A stretch of DNA of 64,000 nt from Fusibacter_A sp965140735 (lineage in GTDB: Bacteria; Bacillota; Clostridia; Peptostreptococcales; Acidaminobacteraceae), in the NCBI GenBank assembly GCA_965140735.1, contig OZ223306.1, positions 3,844,001-3,908,000 of the forward strand. Direction: 5' to 3'. Under the pieces are notes generated by a model. It saw only the letters and a list, made by a program, of their open reading frames with translations, was not told where the DNA came from and ran no database searches. Shown piece after piece: positions 1 to 7,733 of the stretch (positions within the stretch are counted from its first letter, which is position 1; every line of letters begins with the position of its first letter). The translations under genes were made by a program, and so were the position numbers.

Positions 1-608
1 ATCAGGTCTATGTACATATGGATTTTATAGAGACACTCAGGCAAACCATAACCACACTTTTAATGCAGTATCATCAAAAAAATCCACTTAAAGCTGGGAT
101 GGATAAAGAAGAATTTAGAAGTCGTGTCTTCAAAAAAGAACTGAGCAAGTTATCTGCTCAATTGATTCAATACTTTGCGGGTGAAAAAGTAATTGAAGTT
201 AATCAAAATATTGTTGCGCTTGCAGGGTTTGAAATCACATTTACCGTGGAAGAGCAAAAATGCTTGGCCCTATTTGAAAAGCAATACCTTGAAAGTGCTT
301 TTATGCCACCTTACATCGATGAGGTTATTAGGTCGTGTCCAAAGGGCATTAATGGACAATTGTTGATCCAAATTTTGATTGATCAATCTGTTCTCATCAA
401 ATTGGATGCCCATATTTGTTTGCATCATCAAAAATTTGAAGAAGCACTTTCGAAAATAAAAGGTTATATACATGAAAATGGCAAAATGACTCTAGGTGAG
501 TGCCGTGATATGCTGAGCACCTCTAGAAAATATGCAGTTCCAATTTTAGAGTATTTAGATCAGCAAAAGGTCACTAAAAAGATAGAGGATTACCGGATTT
601 TAATTTGA
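1..608 (+). CDS. selB: Selenocysteine-specific elongation factor SelB, C-terminal part (5' end outside window)
   Basis: The reading frame is already open at the window edge (the frame begins at base 3), so the N-terminal GTPase domains are missing. The visible ~200 residues have the character of the C-terminal tandem winged-helix domains of bacterial SelB, which bind the SECIS hairpin of selenoprotein mRNAs while the GTPase part carries Sec-tRNA to the ribosome. They contain a YHQKNPLKAG stretch typical of the first SelB winged helix, and end in a helix and wing of the last repeat (RKYAVPILEYLD). The tRNA-Sec gene begins only 89 bases after the stop, which strongly supports the call. The ATG at 18 is internal, not the start. 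Confidence 0.9.
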   Translation, partial: QVYVHMDFIETLRQTITTLLMQYHQKNPLKAGMDKEEFRSRVFKKELSKLSAQLIQYFAGEKVIEVNQNIVALAGFEITFTVEEQKCLALFEKQYLESAFMPPYIDEVIRSCPKGINGQLLIQILIDQSVLIKLDAHICLHHQKFEEALSKIKGYIHENGKMTLGECRDMLSTSRKYAVPILEYLDQQKVTKKIEDYRILI

Positions 609-659
609 TATATCAAAATTCAAAGGAGAATGTGTCTGGATTTGCGTTATAAAATGAGG

Positions 660-665
660 TATAAT
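660..665 (+). promoter_or_regulatory. Probable -10 box of a selC promoter
   Basis: A perfect TATAAT lies 32 bases before the tRNA-Sec gene. The matching -35 region (around 637-642, TGGATT) is weak, so selC may also be transcribed by read-through from selB. Confidence 0.4.
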
Positions 666-697
666 GGAGTAATATTCGGTTATGGCTGATACATCTT

Positions 698-794
698 GGG
701 AGTGGATGGGTGCTGGTGTGCCCTCTGGTCTTCAAAACCAGTTTGAGTAGTTAAGAGCTGCTCAGGTGGGTTCGATTCCCACACATTTCCGCCA
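698..794 (+). tRNA. selC: tRNA-Sec (anticodon TCA)
   Basis: This is the selenocysteine tRNA that decodes UGA. Folding by eye gives an acceptor stem (GGGAGTG with CATTTCC), a six-base-pair D stem (GGGTGC/GTGCCC), an anticodon stem CTGGT/ACCAG with loop CTTCAAA giving anticodon TCA at 732-734, a long variable arm (TGAGTAG/CTGCTCA, 7 bp), and a T arm GTGGG-TTCGATT-CCCAC. Discriminator G and CCA are encoded. The long variable arm, six-pair D stem and extended acceptor/T stack are diagnostic of bacterial tRNA-Sec. The eighth acceptor position looks mismatched (G/A). It follows selB directly. Confidence 0.97.
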
Positions 795-800
795 ATCACA

Positions 801-849
801 GAAAGGGATGTTGTAAATCTAGGAAATTAGATGTGTGACCCCTTTTTTT
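801..849 (+). terminator. Terminator after selC
   Basis: An interrupted hairpin closes with AAAGGG (802-807) against CCCCTTT, contains an inner ATCTA/TTAGAT pair, and runs into seven T residues ending at 849. Confidence 0.65.
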
Positions 850-910
850 ATACATTGATGCATTTGGGATTTAAAACATACCAATTGATATGCAGGTAGC
901 ATTTCAATTA

Positions 911-957
911 AAAAATGACTAGAGCAATTCTTTTCAGAATTATTCTAGTCATTTTTA
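911..957. terminator. Bidirectional terminator between selC and the minus-strand carboxylate unit
   Basis: AAAATGACTAGA and TCTAGTCATTTTT form a near-perfect stem with A-rich and T-rich flanks on the two sides. On the minus strand it lies just past the stop of the SLC13-type transporter at 995. Confidence 0.75.
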
Positions 958-994
958 TTTAGAGAATATTTTGCAGTAACCCTTTGTTATTTTA

Positions 995-2266
995 TTAGTA
1001 AAACGGGAAAATTGCCGGTAAAAAGAAGATGGCGATAATCGTTACTGCAATTGTCAAGGGGAGACCGGCCTTTAAATAGTCTTTCAATTGATAATTGCCG
1101 GGTCCCATAATAATTGTTTGAGCTGGAGAGGCCATTGGTGTCAATATTGAAGTACATCCAGCAATCATAACCCCCATGACCAAGGCACGAGGATCGACCC
1201 CTATTTTTGCACCTGCCGCAGAAACGAGAGGCACGAATATCATTATCGTGGCAAGGTTTGACATGATTTGAGTCAATACCAATGGCACGATGAAGAAAAC
1301 AGCCATAATAATATATGGATTGGTCGTATTGCCTAGCATTTTAATCATGAGATCTGCAACGACGTCGCCTGCACCCGTAATTTTAACCGCATCAGATAAT
1401 GCCAGAACTCCTGCAAATAAGAAGATAGTAGGCATGTGAATGGAGCCAAGTGCTTCTTTTTCGCTGAGGCTACCTGTTGCAACCAACAATGCCGCACCAA
1501 TAGTTGCGAGTATATACATGTCCAACCCGATCTGTTTCGCAAAGAATATAGATATGACGGTGGCAATAACTATGAGGATTGCGATTTTTTCCTTTGTACC
1601 GCTTAATGTCACCTTCTCTTTATTGGCAAAATTGTCAGTGAACTCTTCATTGGGATTATCAGGAAGTAATCGCCAACAGATAAACGAGACATAGAAAAGA
1701 GCTAAAATCAGGAATGGTATTCTTGCTATAGTGAAGGACCAGATTGAAAACGGTGTTGTACCGCCTGCTTTCATCATAATCTCACTGAAAGCCATATTGC
1801 TTGCGCCCTGTCCCAAGAAAGTCATTCCTGTTGCAATATTGGCAACAATCATCACCGGGAAGAGTATCTTTGAGCGGCTTAAATTGATTTCATTGGCAAC
1901 ACCGACGAGCAGTGGTAGCATAATCGCCGCCGTAGCAGTGGAGCTCGTCAATACAGAGAGAAGCCCTGCTGTAATGCTAGCGATAAAAATCAGCATTTTA
2001 GGATTGTCCTTATAGCTGGTGACAATTCCTTGAATGCGATGTAAAATACTTGTCTTGGTCAGTCCAGCTCCTATTACAAACATCGCAGTGAACATGATAA
2101 CGTTTTTATTGACGAATCCAGCTAGAGCAGCTGCTGGTTCCATAACCCCTGTAATGATAAAAATGAAAATAATTGAGGTTGAAATCAGTGAAAAAGGTAC
2201 TTTACCCGATAAAAAAGCAAGTATGGTAAGAACTAATACAATAATCGTTATTGATAACGGATCCAT
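995..2266 (-). CDS. SLC13/DASS-type anion (dicarboxylate) transporter
   Basis: This is a 423-residue integral membrane protein, hydrophobic nearly end to end with about 11-12 segments, typical of the SLC13/ArsB-NhaD-like ion transporter superfamily that imports di- and tricarboxylates or sulfate with cations. Family marks include the repeated hairpin regions: an N-terminal stretch rich in Ser/Thr (SSTATAAIMLPLL) and a C-terminal one (TSILTPMASPAQTIIMGPG). It is the last gene of a minus-strand unit behind a metallo-hydrolase (30-base gap) and a tartrate/malate-type dehydrogenase, so it most likely imports that enzyme's hydroxy-dicarboxylate substrate. The exact substrate cannot be read from sequence. 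Confidence 0.85.
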   Translation of the reverse strand: MDPLSITIIVLVLTILAFLSGKVPFSLISTSIIFIFIITGVMEPAAALAGFVNKNVIMFTAMFVIGAGLTKTSILHRIQGIVTSYKDNPKMLIFIASITAGLLSVLTSSTATAAIMLPLLVGVANEINLSRSKILFPVMIVANIATGMTFLGQGASNMAFSEIMMKAGGTTPFSIWSFTIARIPFLILALFYVSFICWRLLPDNPNEEFTDNFANKEKVTLSGTKEKIAILIVIATVISIFFAKQIGLDMYILATIGAALLVATGSLSEKEALGSIHMPTIFLFAGVLALSDAVKITGAGDVVADLMIKMLGNTTNPYIIMAVFFIVPLVLTQIMSNLATIMIFVPLVSAAGAKIGVDPRALVMGVMIAGCTSILTPMASPAQTIIMGPGNYQLKDYLKAGLPLTIAVTIIAIFFLPAIFPFY

Positions 2267-2296
2267 AAAACCCTCCCATTCAAATAATATATAATA

Positions 2297-3142
2297 TTAA
2301 CAGATACTCATTCCGATATCATACCACTTCCAAGGTTCTGGATGGATAAATACTGCACCTGGATCGAGTTGCTTAACGTGTTGAGTCACTTTATCAAAAT
2401 ACGCGTTGGTCTCTTCGGTTCCAAGTTGTCGGCAAAGAACATCCATATGAAAAGGCATGATGATTTGACCATGGTATTTTACCATTATCTCAGCCAATTC
2501 TTCTGGGGACACTTGTCCACCTGCAAAGAGATCTCCACCACCCTTTCGAACTCCAGCTTGTCTTAACACAAGATTTGGTGCATTTTTTCTACACCATTCT
2601 AGATGGTCGTTGGAATGCATTTGACCAGAAACTGTTAATAATTTAAAGCTATTATTCGTGGTTATCATATAATCTGTTGTTTCGATATTTCCGATGTCAT
2701 CACATTCCTTATGACCACTTACTCCTATGGCTTCCATGCAGATGTCAAGTTCTGGACGATAAGTTCTTCCACCTGTTGGATTGTGCTTGCCTTGCAATGC
2801 TGTCAATGTAAAATCATCCGTAACGATGCTCTGATTTGGATAGATAGGGAATACATTGTCATAAGGAAGCTGATGATACTTAATCAAAGGAACTGCTGCC
2901 ATGGGACCAGTATAGACCTTTGAATTGAATTTTTTTACTAATTCTCCTAAATTGAAATCATGGTCAAAGTGAGAATGTGTTATGAGGATATAATCAGCAC
3001 CAGTGATTTCATCAATGGAATGCCCTTCCATATGCGGACCCACAAAAAACGGATCAATTATGATGGTTTTGCCATTGGGAAGAATGATTTCATGAGCACA
3101 TCCTGCATTGAACCCTCTGATTTTTAAACTACTTGTAAACAT
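2297..3142 (-). CDS. Metallo-beta-lactamase-fold hydrolase, UlaG-like
   Basis: This 281-residue protein carries the metal motif HSHFDH (residues 56-61, HxHxDH) plus later His residues (for example around MPFHMD) expected for a two-metal metallo-beta-lactamase fold. Its overall character, starting with a short strand pair then IIIDPFF before the metal motif, resembles the UlaG / L-ascorbate-6-phosphate lactonase branch and the YtkL-type UPF0173 hydrolases. It starts 10 bases after the dehydrogenase stop, so the two are cotranscribed. A lactonase or esterase role on the same carboxylate substrate is an inference from context; no specific substrate is known. Confidence 0.8.
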   Translation of the reverse strand: MFTSSLKIRGFNAGCAHEIILPNGKTIIIDPFFVGPHMEGHSIDEITGADYILITHSHFDHDFNLGELVKKFNSKVYTGPMAAVPLIKYHQLPYDNVFPIYPNQSIVTDDFTLTALQGKHNPTGGRTYRPELDICMEAIGVSGHKECDDIGNIETTDYMITTNNSFKLLTVSGQMHSNDHLEWCRKNAPNLVLRQAGVRKGGGDLFAGGQVSPEELAEIMVKYHGQIIMPFHMDVLCRQLGTEETNAYFDKVTQHVKQLDPGAVFIHPEPWKWYDIGMSIC

Positions 3143-3152
3143 GTGTCCTCCC

Positions 3153-4217
3153 TTACTGTTGAAGTTTTTCTATGACTGCATTACCGACTTCTGATGTGGA
3201 TGCTGTACCCCCTAAATCAGGTGTCAAGCAATCATTTTCAACCAAAAGCGCTTCAATGGCGCGAATGATCTTACTGCCGTGATTTTCGTAGCCGATGAAG
3301 TCCAAAAGCTGACTGACCGCCCAAATAGTTGCCAATGGGTTAGCAATTCCCTTGCCTGCAATATCAGGTGCGGATCCGTGAATGGATTCAAACATAGATG
3401 GGAATTTCTTTTCCGGGTTGATATTGGCACCGGCTGCAAGTCCAAGTCCGCCAGCAATGGATGCTCCTAAATCCGTTAAAATGTCACCGAAAAGGTTGGA
3501 TGTTACAACGATTTCGAAACGCTTCGGATCTTTGATCATAAACATGCTTGCAGCATCAACTAAATAAGAGTAAGTGGTTACTTCAGGATATTCCTTTCCA
3601 ATTTCAACAAAAATCTGATCCCAAAAGACCATAGAGTAGTTTAAAGCATTTCCCTTGCTGATACTGGTAAGCGACTTGCCTTCTTTTTTGGCTAACTCGT
3701 AAGCATATCGAATGACGCGTTCGCACCCTACTCGCGAGAAAACACTATCTTGAATGACCACTTCATTGGGTTTGTCTTTGAAAAGCCAGCTGCCACTTCC
3801 TGCATATTCCCCTTCACTGTTTTCTCTGACGAAGGTCATATTGATATCTTCTTGGGCGATATCTTTTAATGGTGTCGGCGCGCCTTTTAATAATGTCACT
3901 GGACGTAGGTTAATATACTGCTCAAACTTTTTCCTGATTTCCAACAATAGCCCCCATAGAGATATGTGATCAGGGACTCCTGGAAAGCCCACAGCTCCGA
4001 GGAGAATTGCATCAAAATTTTTCAGTTTTTCAATGCCATCTTCATCCATCATACGGCCGTTTTCCAAGTAAAATTCACATCCCCACGGAAAGTATTCAAA
4101 CTCCAAATCAAAGGATGGGTCCGACTTGGCTATTTCCTTTAAGACCTTTACACCTTCTTTGATAACTTCAGGGCCAATGCCGTCGCCTGGAATAACGGCA
4201 ATTTTAAAATTCTTCAT
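3153..4217 (-). CDS. Tartrate/D-malate-type dehydrogenase (isocitrate/isopropylmalate dehydrogenase family)
   Basis: This 354-residue enzyme belongs to the beta-decarboxylating dehydrogenase family. It begins with FKIAVIPGDGIGPEV, has the substrate arginine region YINLRPV and the metal/substrate aspartates in FGDILTDLGA, and the NAD site GSAPDIAGKGIANP. The LLLEIRKKF loop and WGCEFYLENG segment are closer to tartrate dehydrogenase/decarboxylase or D-malate dehydrogenase than to leucine-pathway LeuB. I chose the ATG at 4217 because GGAGGT lies five bases before it; an in-frame ATG eight codons upstream lacks such a site. It sits behind a LysR gene and ahead of a lactonase-like hydrolase and an anion transporter, consistent with catabolism of tartrate, malate or a related acid. 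Confidence 0.88.
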   Translation of the reverse strand: MKNFKIAVIPGDGIGPEVIKEGVKVLKEIAKSDPSFDLEFEYFPWGCEFYLENGRMMDEDGIEKLKNFDAILLGAVGFPGVPDHISLWGLLLEIRKKFEQYINLRPVTLLKGAPTPLKDIAQEDINMTFVRENSEGEYAGSGSWLFKDKPNEVVIQDSVFSRVGCERVIRYAYELAKKEGKSLTSISKGNALNYSMVFWDQIFVEIGKEYPEVTTYSYLVDAASMFMIKDPKRFEIVVTSNLFGDILTDLGASIAGGLGLAAGANINPEKKFPSMFESIHGSAPDIAGKGIANPLATIWAVSQLLDFIGYENHGSKIIRAIEALLVENDCLTPDLGGTASTSEVGNAVIEKLQQ

Positions 4218-4271
4218 TTCTACCTCCGAGATTTGATTCATTTGTGATTTCTGTCTAAAGCGCTTGCTCTA

Positions 4272-4285
4272 TTTCTGCGCAGAAA
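4272..4285. promoter_or_regulatory. Perfect 14-bp palindrome upstream of the dehydrogenase (possible operator)
   Basis: TTTCTGCGCAGAAA is a perfect spacer-free palindrome 55 bases before the dehydrogenase start. A second short palindrome, AAGCGCTT, follows in the 5' untranslated stretch and is vaguely reminiscent of a CcpA cre site, though it misses several consensus positions. The protein that might bind is unknown; the LysR product encoded next door is the obvious candidate. Confidence 0.4.
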
Positions 4286-4316
4286 ATCCATACTTCAATT
4301 ATATGGAGACAAATAA

Positions 4317-4363
4317 ATTGAGTCAAAGTTATTAATGTAAACATATATCAACTTTGACTCAAT
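4317..4363. terminator. 14-bp inverted repeat after the LysR gene (terminator or operator)
   Basis: ATTGAGTCAAAGTT (4317-4330) and its exact complement (4350-4363) are separated by 19 bases. On the minus strand it sits 21 bases past the LysR stop and is followed by TTTATTTGT, so it can act as a terminator. The long loop and perfect arms also suit a regulator binding site for the downstream genes. Confidence 0.5.
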
Positions 4364-4383
4364 CAAATACATATTCAGTTTGT

Positions 4384-5301
4384 TTAACGCTCTTCCCCGT
4401 AGATATCATATAGGATATTTATGAGGTGTTTTGTAACTGCTTCAAGCTGATGATACTTATTTGTAACGATACTGAAATCAAAGCGGTAAGGACTCTCGCC
4501 AAAGGATAAGGGCACGATCTTCTCCCTATATTCAGCGGATCGCAGCGGTCCGTCCAGCGTAATCGTTGATCCGAAGCCCCTCGCAGTGCACTTCAGAGTA
4601 AGTTCAACGGTTGGCACCCTTATAGACACTGGCGGCGTTATATTGTACTGATCAAAGACAGATGTGGCGTAGATTTCATACTCTTGATCAGGGAAAAGCA
4701 TAATAAAGTTCTCGTTTTCAAAATAACTAAGATCAATCCATTTGTATCTAAAGTCTTTCTTTTCTATTGCAAGGTCAATAAGAGGATGGCCTGCCGGTAC
4801 GGCGAGCACCATCTCTTGTTCGGCCAGTAACTCGTAGTTACAGCTCTTTGATTTTTTTTTCGTGGCTAAGATAGCCAGATCAAGTTCATTATCCTTGACC
4901 ATATTAATTATTCTAGTGCTTGAATGGGCAAATAAGGTCAGCTCAATATGGGGAAATTTTCTTTTAAATGCAGGAAGCACTTCCGAAGCGATAATATCCG
5001 TTTGCATCATCTGAAAACCAAAGTTGATCTTACCTTGAGTGGCGTTGGCGATCTCTTTCAGTTCTTCGCTCATTTTTTGTTCAAGGATGAGAATTCGCTT
5101 GGCCCAATCTATGTAGCGCTCGCCGGCATGTGTCGGTTCAAATTTTTTTCCTACCCGATCAAAGAGGGTAATTCCTAATTCCATTTCCTTGTTCTTTATC
5201 AGCTTACTAAGCGCAGACGAGGTGACAAAGCAGCTTTCCGCCGCTTTCTTAATGCTGCCATACTCTGCCACTTTTACGATATATTCATTAATTCGATCCA
5301 T
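4384..5301 (-). CDS. LysR-family transcriptional regulator
   Basis: This 305-residue protein has the LysR plan: an N-terminal winged helix-turn-helix (residues ~1-60, with GSIKKAAESCFVTSSALSKLI as recognition region) and a periplasmic-binding-protein-like effector domain from ~90 (GKINFGFQMM, LDLAIL). It lies immediately upstream of and in the same direction as the dehydrogenase/hydrolase/transporter genes rather than divergently, so it could be cotranscribed or separated by the hairpin at 4317-4363. Its effector is probably the carboxylate handled by that unit. Upstream DNA has repeated CTCAATTATT boxes that may be its own operator. Confidence 0.88.
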   Translation of the reverse strand: MDRINEYIVKVAEYGSIKKAAESCFVTSSALSKLIKNKEMELGITLFDRVGKKFEPTHAGERYIDWAKRILILEQKMSEELKEIANATQGKINFGFQMMQTDIIASEVLPAFKRKFPHIELTLFAHSSTRIINMVKDNELDLAILATKKKSKSCNYELLAEQEMVLAVPAGHPLIDLAIEKKDFRYKWIDLSYFENENFIMLFPDQEYEIYATSVFDQYNITPPVSIRVPTVELTLKCTARGFGSTITLDGPLRSAEYREKIVPLSFGESPYRFDFSIVTNKYHQLEAVTKHLINILYDIYGEER

Positions 5302-5588
5302 ACACGACTCCCATCTTTGAAGAATTGATACCTCTGGTCAATCTAACACAGTGGTGCACTCTCAATTATTAATCAAACTCAATTATTTAGTGCTGTATAA
5401 AGGGTATTATAGCAAAATATTTCACGAGTAGTGCAAAAAATACCTTTTTATTCAATTGGTTAAGAATTGGATTTTAGGTGTTTAAATATTTAGCACTATA
5501 ATTATATGACTTTCTGGCCAAATGAGTATAGTGCGTTAAAGAGATTATGAAAAGCTCAGAAATCACATAGTTTTAATCAAAAATGTGG
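5302..5588. promoter_or_regulatory. Intergenic region between LysR and proS, with short repeats
   Basis: No gene is visible here. The stretch holds two direct copies of CTCAATTATT (5361-5370 and 5378-5387, 17 bases apart, so on the same helix face if two turns are assumed) and an inverted pair GCACTATA (5493-5500) / TATAGTGC (5527-5534). These lie in the promoter region of the minus-strand LysR gene and are plausible protein binding sites. Confidence 0.35.
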
Positions 5589-5617
5589 TTGACAAACATT
5601 TGAAGGCGTAATATATT
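5589..5617 (+). promoter_or_regulatory. Promoter of the proS T-box transcript
   Basis: A perfect -35 box TTGACA (5589-5594), a 17-base spacer and TATATT (5612-5617) match the housekeeping sigma consensus. Transcription would start near 5624, ahead of the T-box leader. Confidence 0.75.
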
Positions 5618-5654
5618 AATAGATGTAATTTAGATACAGTTTAGATGTAACTGA

Positions 5655-5895
5655 ATAAAGATATTTGACTGTGAATGGGCCAATAAATCAATGTAATGTT
5701 TAAGAGAATGAAACTCATCGGCTGAAAGGTTTCTAACCCCAAATTGATCGAACCTACCCAGGAGTTTGTGATGAGAAATCACACGGGACATCCCGTTATG
5801 ATGATTAAGTGAACAAGGTGTAATTTGCTTTGTTAATTAGAGTGGTACCGCGAAGCTTTCGTCTCTATTTTTGTAGAGATGAGGGTTTTTTTTAT
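5655..5895 (+). promoter_or_regulatory. T-box leader controlling prolyl-tRNA synthetase
   Basis: This leader has the T-box core AGAGTGGTACCGCG (5839-5852), an upstream stem I region with AGAGA-type internal loop elements, and a final hairpin TCTCTA/TAGAGA (5862-5879) followed by a run of T residues (5886-5894). Uncharged tRNA would pair with the core and open the terminator. The specifier is probably a proline CCT codon in GAACCTACCC (5753-5755), in agreement with the downstream gene; I assigned this by eye and a neighbouring CCC is possible. Confidence 0.9.
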
Positions 5896-5993
5896 ACATT
5901 TTTTTAATATGAAGGCACTATATTTTGAAAAGGAACAGTTATAATACAATATTTTTAAGTGCAATTGCACGTGAGTTAAATAAGGAGGATCTT

Positions 5994-7442
5994 ATGGGTA
6001 AGAACAAAGAAAAAGAATTTGTAAAAGACATTACCAAAATGGAAGATGATTTTCCACAGTGGTATACAGATGTCATTAAGAAAACAGACTTAGTGGACTA
6101 TTCACCAGTTAAAGGGTTTATGGTCATCAAGCCATATGGGTATGCACTCTGGGAAAACATTCAAAGTTTCTTAGATCAAAAATTTAAAGAAACAGGTCAT
6201 GAGAACTGCTACTTCCCACTTTTGATTCCTGAGAGTCTTTTAAATAAGGAAAAAGAGCATGTTGAAGGCTTTGCACCAGAAGTGGCTTGGGTAACACATG
6301 GTGGTGATGAAAAGCTTGCTGAAAGACTCTGTGTGAGACCGACTTCAGAAACAATTTTTTGTTCGATGTATTCAAAGTGGTTGACGTCATATAGAGAATT
6401 ACCTTATTTATACAATCAATGGTGTTCTGTCGTTAGATGGGAAAAGACAACACGTCCTTTCCTTAGAACTTCTGAGTTTTTATGGCAAGAAGGCCATACC
6501 TTACACGAGACAGCAGAGGAAGCACAAACTGAAACGCTCAAAATGCTCTCAATTTACAAAGAAATGGCTGAGGACTTGTTGGCAATCCCAATGGTAGTTG
6601 GAAAAAAATCTGAAAAGGAAAAGTTCGCAGGTGCTGAGTCAACTTATACGATTGAAGCGTTGATGCATGATGGAAAAGCACTACAATCAGGCACATCACA
6701 CAACTTTGCTCAACATTTTGCAAAAGCGTTTGATATTAATTTCCAAGGACGTGGTGGCGATTTAGAGTACCCACATCAGACTTCATGGGGGGTATCTACG
6801 AGATTAATCGGTGGTGTAATCATGGTTCATGGTGATAATCGTGGTCTTGTGTTACCACCAAGACTTGCGCCAATTCAAGTGGTCATCGTACCGATCGCAC
6901 AAAAGAAGGCAGGCGTTCTTGAAAGAGCAGAAGAACTTAGAAAAGAACTTGTTTCTAAAGGTATTCGTGTGAAATTAGATGACAATGTGAATTACTCACC
7001 AGGTTGGAAATTCAATGAATACGAAATGAAAGGTATTCCAGTTAGAATTGAAATTGGTCCTAGAGATATTGAAAATGGCGTTGCAATGGTGGCAAGAAGA
7101 GATAACCTTGAAAAGGGCCCTGTTGAACTTGATGGCATTGGTGATGGCATGGTGAAATTACTAGATCAAATTCATGATGATATGTTAAACCGTGCACGTG
7201 AGAGCCGTGATGCAAAGACGTTTACATTTGAAACCTATGATGAGTTTAAACAAAAAATGGAGGAGACGCCTGGTTTTGCAAAGACCATGTGGTGTGGAGA
7301 TCGCGAATGTGAAGAACGCGTTAAAACAGAAACAAGTGTTAGCATCAGATGTATCCCGTTTGAGCAAGAAAACTTAGGCGATGTGTGTCCTTTCTGTGGC
7401 AAGCCAGCGAAGCACATGGTTTACATGGCAAAAGCGTACTAA
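5994..7442 (+). CDS. proS: Prolyl-tRNA synthetase, archaeal/eukaryotic-like short type
   Basis: This 482-residue class II synthetase attaches proline to tRNA-Pro. Class II motifs are visible: motif 2 around VVRWEKTTRPFLRTSEFLWQEG and motif 3 near GVIMVHGDNRGLVLPP, followed by an anticodon-binding domain and a C-terminal zinc-ribbon-like domain (CGDRECEE...CPFCGKPA) ending in the tyrosine characteristic of this group. There is no ~180-residue editing insertion, so it is the short (ProS3) type, not the long bacterial ProS. AAGGAGG lies five bases before the ATG at 5994, which fixes the start; the frame is open further upstream without a good site. Expression is set by the T-box just upstream. 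Confidence 0.95.
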   Translation: MGKNKEKEFVKDITKMEDDFPQWYTDVIKKTDLVDYSPVKGFMVIKPYGYALWENIQSFLDQKFKETGHENCYFPLLIPESLLNKEKEHVEGFAPEVAWVTHGGDEKLAERLCVRPTSETIFCSMYSKWLTSYRELPYLYNQWCSVVRWEKTTRPFLRTSEFLWQEGHTLHETAEEAQTETLKMLSIYKEMAEDLLAIPMVVGKKSEKEKFAGAESTYTIEALMHDGKALQSGTSHNFAQHFAKAFDINFQGRGGDLEYPHQTSWGVSTRLIGGVIMVHGDNRGLVLPPRLAPIQVVIVPIAQKKAGVLERAEELRKELVSKGIRVKLDDNVNYSPGWKFNEYEMKGIPVRIEIGPRDIENGVAMVARRDNLEKGPVELDGIGDGMVKLLDQIHDDMLNRARESRDAKTFTFETYDEFKQKMEETPGFAKTMWCGDRECEERVKTETSVSIRCIPFEQENLGDVCPFCGKPAKHMVYMAKAY

Positions 7443-7478
7443 GCTTAATATAAGTTTTAGGACATTTCAATAAAAGAA

Positions 7479-7507
7479 TTGACGTGGGGTCGGTAATTTT
7501 GTAAAAT
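7479..7507 (+). promoter_or_regulatory. Promoter of the adenine riboswitch / add transcript
   Basis: TTGACG (7479-7484), a 17-base spacer and TAAAAT (7502-7507) form a good housekeeping promoter whose start point (~7514) falls just before the riboswitch aptamer. Confidence 0.7.
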
Positions 7508-7520
7508 GTTAAGTAATAAA

Positions 7521-7590
7521 TCGTCGTATAACCCCATTAATATGGTATGGGGGTCTCTACCAAGCACCTTAAACGCTTGATTACGAGGAA
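7521..7590 (+). promoter_or_regulatory. Purine riboswitch aptamer, adenine type
   Basis: The conserved purine aptamer core is present: TATAA at the first junction, the P2 hairpin with loop AATATGG, GTCTCTACC at the central junction, a P3 hairpin and the return strand GATTACGA. The ligand-discriminating position (equivalent to 74 in the xpt aptamer) is T (GATTAC) where guanine sensors have C, which predicts adenine recognition. P1 can form between TCGTCGTA and TACGAGGA with one mismatch. The 3' strand of P1 is also the 5' part of the terminator stem downstream, so ligand binding should prevent termination: an ON switch for the deaminase. Confidence 0.9.
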
Positions 7591-7628
7591 GATGCAGTGT
7601 GCATTTTCTTCGTAATCAGGCGTTTTTT
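7574..7628 (+). terminator. Riboswitch expression-platform terminator
   Basis: CGCTTGATTACGAGGAA pairs with TTCTTCGTAATCAGGCG around the loop near 7591-7605, followed by six T residues (7623-7628). Its 5' strand overlaps the aptamer's P1, making the two folds mutually exclusive. Confidence 0.88.
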
Positions 7629-7733
7629 ATATGAAATTCAGACACAGTAAAGCTAATTTGATCAAACATGGTATTGGTGTAGGTTATTCGGGTAGATAAG
7701 ACTTAATATTTTAATAAGAAATGGAGGCGCAAA

